NCBI GenBank assembly: GCA_014382015.1
Contig: JACNKN010000045.1
Location: 1 to 58,321, forward strand
DNA length: 58,321 nucleotides
Reading direction: 5' to 3'
Source of the DNA: Fidelibacterota bacterium
Lineage (GTDB): Bacteria; Fidelibacterota; Marinisomatia; Marinisomatales; TCS55
The number at the start of each line of letters is the position of its first letter. Position 1 is the first letter of the stretch. Positions 33,841 through 42,100 of this stretch are shown one piece after another. The notes under the pieces were generated by a model that searched no databases, was not told the origin of the DNA, and saw only the letters and a list, made by a program, of their open reading frames with translations. Made by a program: the position numbers and the translations under genes.

Positions 33841-34923
33841 TTAGTCGTTTAAAGTGGAGAAACTACTCAAAATACCATTAGTAATCGAATCGTAAATATC
33901 TTCCAGATAATCCGCTGCAGCTGTTGAACTGGATGTGACTGCAACAACCAATGCACGATTGGGTATGACCATTATATATTGTCCGCCATATCCTAAAGCA
34001 TTATAAATAAGTTCCCCATTCATTTTTCTAATCCACCATAAATAACCATACCCCCAACTTTGATCAGAATTAAATGGAATGACCATTGTTGTGGATTTCT
34101 TTATCCATCCAGAGGATATGATTTCTTCGCCTGCTGATTTTCCTTGCTGTAAATAAAGTTGACCAAATTTCAACATGTCCTTCAACTTTATATTTATGCC
34201 ATACCCACCATTATGGTTTCCTTGCTGATCTGAAATCCAATTAATGTCAGTAATGCCAATTTTTAAAAACAGATGTTCATCGGCATATTTTCCTATTGGC
34301 TGCTTTGAAATTTTACGAAACACATCGGATAATAAATGTGTACCAGCTGAGGTATATCCCCACCAAGTCCCTGGATTAAAATCCAGATCCCGGGCCAAAA
34401 TAAAATCCGTTGGATTTGGATAGGACATGTAATCTGCAAAATCGTCATCGCTTTTAATACCGGAAGTCATGGTTAACAATTGATAAATATTAATGGTTTG
34501 TTTTAATGAATCATTTAATCCAGGATATAATTCACCGATGGTTACAAATTCATCCTTCAATTCTCCCGAATCAATTAATTGGCCAACCAATGCCGAAGTA
34601 ATACTTTTAGTCACAGACCAAACATGATATTTTCTATCTGAATCCCCCACATTATATACTTCTTTGACCAATCTTCCCCTAAAAACGATTCCAATGCTAT
34701 AAAAATCTGAAAGCGCTTTTACTTTCTCAATTGCAGCTTCCAATTTTTCAGGATCAATACCATCTGCATTTGTTTTTCCTGTTTGCCAATCCTCTGTGAG
34801 ATCAAGATTTGTCCAATTGAGAATGGCTTCTTTTTCTTCTTGTTTTGTGTCGGCACATGAAAATAATAAAAACAGCAATAGGAAGGCATTGATGATGAAA
34901 ATGTATATAAAGCGGTTTTTCAT
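33841..34923 (-). CDS. Serine hydrolase of the beta-lactamase (class C/AmpC-like) family, lipoprotein, 360 aa
   Basis: A lipoprotein signal ends F-L-L-F-S-C. The active-site S-x-x-K is S-V-T-K in H-V-W-S-V-T-K-S-I-T-S-A-L. Y-T-S-A-G-T-H-L-L occupies the Y-x-N/S position, and W-G-Y-G-Y-L-W-W is characteristic of this family. Relatives are penicillin-binding protein or esterase-like enzymes, and substrate cannot be predicted. Length is normal. It reads into the T9SS protein and lies downstream of the tRNA-Ser(GGA) terminator. Confidence 0.9.
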   Translation of the reverse strand: MKNRFIYIFIINAFLLLFLLFSCADTKQEEKEAILNWTNLDLTEDWQTGKTNADGIDPEKLEAAIEKVKALSDFYSIGIVFRGRLVKEVYNVGDSDRKYHVWSVTKSITSALVGQLIDSGELKDEFVTIGELYPGLNDSLKQTINIYQLLTMTSGIKSDDDFADYMSYPNPTDFILARDLDFNPGTWWGYTSAGTHLLSDVFRKISKQPIGKYADEHLFLKIGITDINWISDQQGNHNGGYGINIKLKDMLKFGQLYLQQGKSAGEEIISSGWIKKSTTMVIPFNSDQSWGYGYLWWIRKMNGELIYNALGYGGQYIMVIPNRALVVAVTSSSTAAADYLEDIYDSITNGILSSFSTLND

Positions 34924-34940
34924 ATAAACAAATTTAATGT

Positions 34941-34973
34941 AATAAAATAAAAAGCCCCGACAATTGTCAGGGC
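34941..34973 (-). terminator. Rho-independent terminator of tRNA-Ser(GGA)
   Basis: On the minus strand GCCCTGACAATTGTCGGGGC (34973-34954) folds into a strong hairpin with one mismatch. It is followed at once by TTTTTATTTTATT. It sits 15 bases past the tRNA 3' end. Confidence 0.85.
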
Positions 34974-34986
34974 ATTAATTTTATGA

Positions 34987-35075
<89 letters not shown>

Positions 35076-35097
35076 AAATATTATTTATCTACATACT

Positions 35098-35144
35098 ACA
35101 TCCCGCAAAATGCGGGACGCCTTAAGCCACTCGGCCACCTCTCC
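35098..35144 (-). repeat. tRNA-Ser 5' fragment joined to palindrome, copy A
   Basis: Bases 35144-35118 on minus are the first 27 bases of tRNA-Ser (GGAGAGGTGGCCGAG, then TGGCTTAAGGCG) with one change from the intact gene. They are joined directly to the palindrome TCCCGCA-TTT-TGCGGGA (35117-35101). The fragment cannot encode a tRNA. Copy B is identical over 47 bp. Confidence 0.92.
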
Positions 35145-35147
35145 AAG

Positions 35148-35387
35148 TTAATTTAATAACTGCTTAAATGCTTCTCCGCCCTTAAATCTTTTAATCTGCT
35201 TTTCTCTACCCATGGCTTCTGCTCTTGTAGAATACTTTTCTGACCATACAAGTTTTAATGATCTTTGGTTTTTTGTTGATTTAACTGATCCGCTATTATG
35301 GACATTCAACCGTGTCTCTAAATTCTCTGTGGACCCGATATAGTACTTATTATCCTTCTCACTCTTTAATATGTAGGTATAATACAC
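35148..35387 (-). CDS. GIY-YIG nuclease-domain protein, 79 aa
   Basis: Single-domain member of the UPF0213/YhbQ-like GIY-YIG group. Y-T-Y-I-L (GIY position) and Y-Y-I-G-S-T (YIG) are followed by the catalytic-type arginine in R-L-N-V-H-N and glutamate in R-E-K-Q-I-K-R-F. The start is GTG at 35385-35387. No strong ribosome site is seen, and the aligned family start M-Y-Y supports it. The gene is bracketed by two identical 47-bp tRNA-Ser-fragment/palindrome repeats 330 bp apart. That suggests it arrived or was duplicated as part of a small mobile unit (inference). Confidence 0.88.
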   Translation of the reverse strand: MYYTYILKSEKDNKYYIGSTENLETRLNVHNSGSVKSTKNQRSLKLVWSEKYSTRAEAMGREKQIKRFKGGEAFKQLLN

Positions 35388-35427
35388 AAAAGAATTTAAT
35401 GTCTAATAATATTTACTATTGATTTTC

Positions 35428-35474
35428 ACATCCCGCAAAATGCGGGACGCCTTAAGCCACTCGGCCACCTCTCC
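35428..35474 (-). repeat. tRNA-Ser 5' fragment joined to palindrome, copy B
   Basis: This is identical to 35098-35144: tRNA-Ser bases 1-27 at 35474-35448 and palindrome at 35447-35431. It lies upstream of the GIY-YIG gene; the spacing between copies is 330 bp. Confidence 0.92.
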
Positions 35475-35520
35475 CAGATTAATTTATTCAAGATCAAAGA
35501 TCAAAGATAAAGGTAGAACA

Positions 35521-36021
35521 TTATTTTGATTTATCTTCGGTAGTCTCTTCTTCTTTGGAAGAATCATCCGGCGCTTCAGCTTTGGATGGCTCTACTGTCT
35601 TTTCTTTTGAAGTTTCATCAGATTCATCAGCACTGACTTCCTCTGAAACAACTTCATCTGTTTCATCTTCAGATGGCTTTTCTACTTCAACTTCAGTGAC
35701 TTCTGCTTCTTCTACTGACGCCTCTTTAGTGGGTTCTTCAATTGCGGATTCTTCTTCTGTCGTTTTCACTTCTTCCAGAGTAGGTTTTGAGTCATCAACA
35801 CTTAAATCTGATAATTCAATATCTGCCAAATTGGCTTCTGCGTCCATTTTTTTAAGTGTCGCTTCTAAACTTTCTCCTTTTTCCATAGAAATCATAGATT
35901 CATTAAACCGCCAGTATCCATCCTTATCAGACGCGACACTTTTCACAAACTTTATGTGAACCATTTCTTTTCTGTTGTGCTTTTCAGCTTTTTCTGCAAA
36001 ACTTTTTTGTTTCTTAGCCAT
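35521..36021 (-). CDS. Protein with short basic N-terminal domain and long acidic tail, 166 aa
   Basis: Residues 1-60 (M-A-K-K-Q-K-S-F-A-E-K-A and H-I-K-F-V-K-S-V-A-S-D-K-D-G-Y-W) form a small basic module. Residues ~70-166 are almost only Glu, Ser, Thr, Asp and Val and are probably disordered. The N-terminal pattern weakly recalls the short DUF4295 proteins of Bacteroidota, but this is not secure. No export signal. An AGGAG site precedes the ATG. It stands alone between the tRNA-Ser repeats and the 2828-aa gene. Low-complexity antisense reading at 35555-35959 is a shadow. Confidence 0.72.
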   Translation of the reverse strand: MAKKQKSFAEKAEKHNRKEMVHIKFVKSVASDKDGYWRFNESMISMEKGESLEATLKKMDAEANLADIELSDLSVDDSKPTLEEVKTTEEESAIEEPTKEASVEEAEVTEVEVEKPSEDETDEVVSEEVSADESDETSKEKTVEPSKAEAPDDSSKEEETTEDKSK

Positions 36022-36112
36022 AAATAAATTTCTCCTGTTCGAATATCATGTAAAAATAGCCGGCGAATATAAAGAGGAATTACCTTTAATCATTGAACAA
36101 TCCGCACATTAT

Positions 36113-39100
36113 CTACTCCGGGCGCCACTCATATTCCATCACTTCCCCATCCTGCCAAGTTCTAGGTTTCTTCACACCGGTAACCACTCGCATATGTGTA
36201 TTATCCAAAAATTCCATTAGGCTAATTCGATTCTTTTCAGGATTATCCATTTCAAGTGTGAGTACCCACGGTTTTTTGCTAAAATCAAATGCAAATTTAC
36301 CTGATTCTTGATCACTGATTTTTGTTCCCAACGATAGACCCTGCATAAAATTACCCTTTATACCGGATTCGTCTGGTTCAAATACCCAGACGACTTCAAT
36401 AATTTGCCCTTTGTAATACCATTTCCCTGCCATACTTCTGATATATTCAATACCTTCCACACTAACCGGTTCTGCTTGATTCTTGGCAAAATCCCGCGCA
36501 TCCACTGAAAGTGAATAAATGACACTGGCACTTAATGTTTTATCCATGGGCAATTTGGCATGCGGGTGCATCCCTTCGGTTAAATATTCATTATAAAGGG
36601 GAATTTTCTGACGAGTAACCCTGGATTTTAGACCGCCTGTTCGTGTCCAAACCATTTTTCCATCCATTAAATTTTCGCTGATTTCAATGGATATTTCTAC
36701 ACCCATCAAATTCGATTTTGCTTGAGGATTGTGAATCGTTATCACAGGTCGGGTAACGTCATATTTTACACTGTCAATTAAGTTTGAAGATGAAGCATTC
36801 ATAGCTAAATCCACTCCTTCAAAAATAATATTATAAATCGAACCATCCTGTAAAACAGGTGGATTTTTGGGTAATGTGGGTGATTCAAAAATTGTTTCCA
36901 ATTCGTTACCGACTAAATCAAAAGATACAGGTGAATTTGGATCGGGCACGCCACCCACTCGAGTATAAATAAATTTACCAGAGCTGAGCCCTTCCGAAAT
37001 GCCATAGGCCACATCCAGATGATTTACAGCTGTATTTGATTCGGGGTATTTAATTTCCAACTCTGGTGGAATATCATCATAAACGATACTCATAATAAAT
37101 TTTTTACCTGTATTCCCGGCTTTGTCAGTCCCCTGGAGCGTAATTCGATACATAGCATCCGTCACCAATTCTAAGTCAGGAAGGGTGGAATTATCGTGAG
37201 GACCTCCACTCAACAATTCTGGGGTTAGTTCAAAAGTATGAGGTGCCGCAGGGTCCGCGTTCCCGCCCATATGGATCCAGGTATATTGTCCGCTAACTAA
37301 TTCTTCATTCACGGTCCATTTAATTAATTGAGAGTTTACCCTTGCGCTGGTGCTGGGGAATACCTGGGTGAATTTAGGTTTCGATTTATCATAGGTCACA
37401 TGGTTTGACAGTGATATTTCTGCTTCGTTCCCAGACCGATCAATTGCTGTTATGGAAAGATTATAGACAGTACCATCCGTTAATTCTGATTGGTTTGCCA
37501 ATGTTGTTTTAGCAAATAACCCGGGCTCCAATTCGATGCCGGTTAAATCAATTGCAATCGGGCCTGAACCATCTACTGGCGTCCAGATTAAATTGGCCAT
37601 GAGTAGCGGCTCATTCAACTCATAACTCACTTCACTCACATTGGTAAATCCATTTTCTGTAGGAAATAACGCTGAAATTTCCGGTGGTTCGCTGTCAAAG
37701 AACAGGGTACCCAACTCATAGGTTGCATTGTTCCCTGCCCGATCTGTCCCGTGGTACACAACGCGGTACCTTGCAGAACTTGTTAAAGATGGCGGTGGAT
37801 CAAAGTTAACTTCAGGATAGTCTCCATCTTGAAGCTGATTCCCAACCATCTTTGATTCATGAGTACCAACAGGATCGGGATTTCCATCTACCCATATCCA
37901 TTCGATATTCGCTTCAGACAGTACTTCGTTTGTTCTTAATCCAAGCGTTGTTGAGTTTATATAGGAATCTTCTTCAGGAAAAGTCACAGAAATATCAGGA
38001 GGAATATTATCAAAAGTTACGCCGGTTATTTCTTTTGATTTTCCCACATTCCCTGCTACATCTTGCCCTTCAATCCAAATATTATAAGTGGTATTGCTCA
38101 CCAAATTCGTAAGCGTATTGATTTGAATTCCCAGTTGTTGGCCAGTATTCAACTGATCATCCACAAGATCAATTTTATGTGGACTCATAGGATCAACCGT
38201 ACCGCCTCTTCTTTCCAAAACAATTTGACCCGTTGTTAATTTTTCATTTAATTCATAATCCAGCATCAACTGATTATAAAATCCATTTGCTTTTGGCTGC
38301 GAAATAACTATTATCGGCGGTGATGTATCAAATGTGATATTTTCTACCGAAACATTTACAGCTACATTACCGGCTAAATCTTCGCCGGAAAATTCAATAG
38401 AATAAATACTGCCATCTTTCAACTGCACATCATTGTCGAATGATTCCTGGTAATGATCTCCCTGTTTCAACCTGCCCTCAGTCAGTTCATTCTCATGAGG
38501 ACTTGTTGGGTCTTCTGCGCCGCCGGTCCGTGTGAATATCATTTTCCCCTTACCCATATCTTCTGATGTAGAATAAGTTATTGTTGCTAAATTGACAACA
38601 GACCCAGATTTTGGTTCCGATAAGGATAAGTCCGGAGGCAGTACATCAAAAAATACATCATTGATTGGGGTAATTTTTGCCGGATTCCCTGCTTTGTCAA
38701 ATGCTTCGACAGATACCCTGTATCGACCTCCATCTGCCAATTGTGACGTAATCCCCAGATCATAATCTGAATGGACACCTTCAGTAAGTAGGGCACCATT
38801 TAATGGAATCCTGTGGGGTGAATTCACATCTATTGTTCCACTGGTTTGCTCAAAAATAACGGTCGCAGTTTCTAATAACTCATTGCTCATGTAAGAAATA
38901 ATTGTTGTTTTAATTTGCTCAGTATCTAATGGTCTGCTGATAGACATTTCCGGTGGTTGATTATCAAAAGTTACATTGCTTATCAATACAGGAAGCGCTT
39001 CATTCCCTGCTGCGTCAATACCTGTGAATTCAATCTGGTATATGGATCCATTCTGCAAGTTGGGACCGTTGCCCAAAGTTCGGTTTAAATAGTCACCAAC

Positions 39101-42100
39101 CTCTAATTCAGAACCTTTGAGCTCAATAACTTGGGGCGAACGGGGATCTGGCGAACCATCCGTCTGGGTAAAAGTCATAATACTCTTTTCGATATTTTCA
39201 CTTAAAGTATAACTTAAATCAGTCGTATTTATATAGCTATCATTATGTATGTTAATAAGTGTGATGACCGGAGGAGTAACGTCATAAGTTATATTTTTTA
39301 TTATTGATTCCTTTGCCACATTTCCGGCTCGATCAGTGCCATTAATTGTTAAGGTGTACGTGGCCCCGTCCACCCATGCTAAGTCAGGAAATATTGTATT
39401 TTCATAATCTCCTTCTTTGCGGCCATCTTCATCAAAAATAATTGTATAGGGAGCGTTTGGATCGGATTTTCCTGCTATTTGGGTGAGTGCTATAGTCCCT
39501 TCTGCCAAATCTTCACTGATCGAAAATGTAATGGACTTGGTATTTCGATATGAATTATTTGTCGGTTCTGAGATTATTATGGTGGGTACCTCATTGTCGA
39601 ATGCAATATTCTTGACTATGGTTTCCGGCGCCATATTCCCAGCCGCATCAATTCCGACAAATCGAATATTATATATAGCCCCATTGACGAGTTTCACAAA
39701 AGAGGCAGGCAACTTTCCGCCTTGAGTCCCTTTTCTCTTTTTACTCCCTGCCAGCGTAATCATATGTGTTGTTTTAGGGTCAGAAGAACCACCCACATGA
39801 TCGAAATATATCTTCCCCCCTTCAAGGTTTTCGGTTAATGTGTAGGTAATATCCGGTTCTCGTATATGCTGATCATCCATTGGTGAAATATTTACGAATT
39901 CCGGTGGCGTTGTATCATATAGAATATTATCAATAATCATAGGTTCAGACGGGTTTCCAGCCAGATCTGTTCCCTCGATTGTAATTTTATACGTTACATT
40001 ATTTACCAATTCCGGCGGCGTTGAAAAATCGAATTCAATGAATTCCCCACCCTTCAGGTATTCACCATTTAATGCTTTAATATGGGGTGTTTTCGGATCA
40101 TTACCTTTGACCACTTCCCAGCGGATGGAACCCAGTTCAATAGGTTCACTGATACTGATGGATAACTTCGACGTATTGACTGGCGTATTTGGGAGGGGAC
40201 TTAAAATGGTGAGCGTGGGCGGTGTAACGTCAAACATTACATTTGTAATTATACTGGAAATCGCCTCATTAACTGCAAGGTCTGTCCCTTCAATCATAAT
40301 CGAATAGGGCATATTTTCTTCTGGCTGAATTCCATAATCCACTAATACGTGTTTACCTGAATGGATATCTTCTGAACGTAGTTCATAGATCATTTTTTCT
40401 TCACGGTCGTTAATCCATATCATCCTTCCTGAAAGCAGAGGCTCATTTGAAGCATAAACCACATCAAGAAAATTGACAAAACTGTCAGTTTTTGGATGGG
40501 CCATGATCAATTCCGGCGGTGAAATATCGTAGGTAATATTTTCTACTTTAAGTTCCTCAGAAACATTCCCGGCAAAATCAATTCCGTGAATTGAAATGGT
40601 ATAACTCACACCGTCCTTTAGCACCACGCTATTTTGGAGAACCAGGGGCAACCGTTCTCCTGCTATTAATTCCAAATCGACTAATTCTGCTTCTAACTTT
40701 GTATCAATACCTGTTTGTTGAAAGACAACCTTCCCTGAAGCAATATCTTCTGATAGTGTCCAACCCAAGGTCATATGATTGATAAATGAAACTGATTCAG
40801 GCGTAAATGCAGTAAACTCAGGCGGTGTAAGATCAATTCTTACATCAGTCAATGATACCGGAGTGGCTGCATTCCCTGCCCGATCCACCCCATTCAAACT
40901 AATTCTATAAGTAAAGCTGTCTTTCAATTCGGGTAAATAAAGCGCATCTGAATTGTATGAACCCACATTTAAAACTTCGAAATAATTAAATGCTATTGGA
41001 TCTGTTTCGTCACCCAGACCTTTACCATCCCAGGTAATATTGAATTCAAAAATATCCTCTGAAACGTCAAAAAGTAATTTTGTTTCAGTTGTAAATACGT
41101 TTGATTCGGGAAAAGTGAATGTGAATGTTGGCGGTGTAATGTCGTATAAAATATTATCCACACGCACAGTATCACTTTGGTTGCCAGCAGGATCATGGGC
41201 CACATACAAAAATGAATAAACTGCACCATCGACCAAATGAGGCGAATTTGTTATATTTAATGGACCCATTTCAATGCCATGGAGTTCTTCATTGACCAAG
41301 TCAATTATATGAGGAGATTCGAAATCATCACTTCCGCCAGTCCGTCGCCAAATCATTTGTCCTGATTTCAATAATTCACTATTGGAAAAATGAACCATAT
41401 GATGATTTATTGCATCCCCATCCACCGGACTGATGATGGTTAATTCCGGCGGTGTAAAATCGTATTGAAGTCCTGGTACAAACGCACGTTTCGTTTTATT
41501 CCCTGCCCTGTCCTGCCCGATGATTGTCATGGTATAAAGGGCATTCTCAACCACGGTGGGATTATTGGACAATTCGATTTCAATATGATTACCTTCTTTT
41601 CGCTCCTCTTCTGTTAAAATAGCTGTATAGGGTGCAAGTGTATCCTTTACACCGCCAAGCCATATCCATTTAAATTTTCCTTCATGGAGGTCTTCAGATA
41701 AGGTATAGGTTACAGCACTGGTACGGGAAATAGACTTGGGCAAAGGATAGTTTATTGTTATCTCCGGCTGGGTGATATCATAAAGCACATTCCCAATAGC
41801 AATTCGATTAGATTCATTCCCTGCCGGATCGAACCCAGTATAGGTAATTGTATAAATCCCTCCATCAACCAAAGGTGGTTCATTTATCGTAACTCCAGGA
41901 CCAAATTCATTCCCGGATAACTCCTGGCCTTCCAGTTCAATTATGTGTGAGCTATCCGGATCTTCTTTACCATCCGTCCACGTCCAAGTAATTGTCCCGG
42001 ATTCCAATAATTCGCTATTAGAAAACTGAATATTTTTATGATTAATGGCATCCCCATCTTCTGGGTTAATCCAAGTCAATGTGGGCGGTGTAAAATCGTA

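Noticed and set aside
35098..35144. Second and third tRNA-Ser genes
   Set aside because: Only the first 27 bases are present. There is no anticodon arm, variable arm or T-arm.
35555..35959. 134-codon serine-rich plus-strand frame
   Set aside because: Mirror of the Glu/Ser-rich tail of the minus-strand gene. Low complexity explains the open frame.
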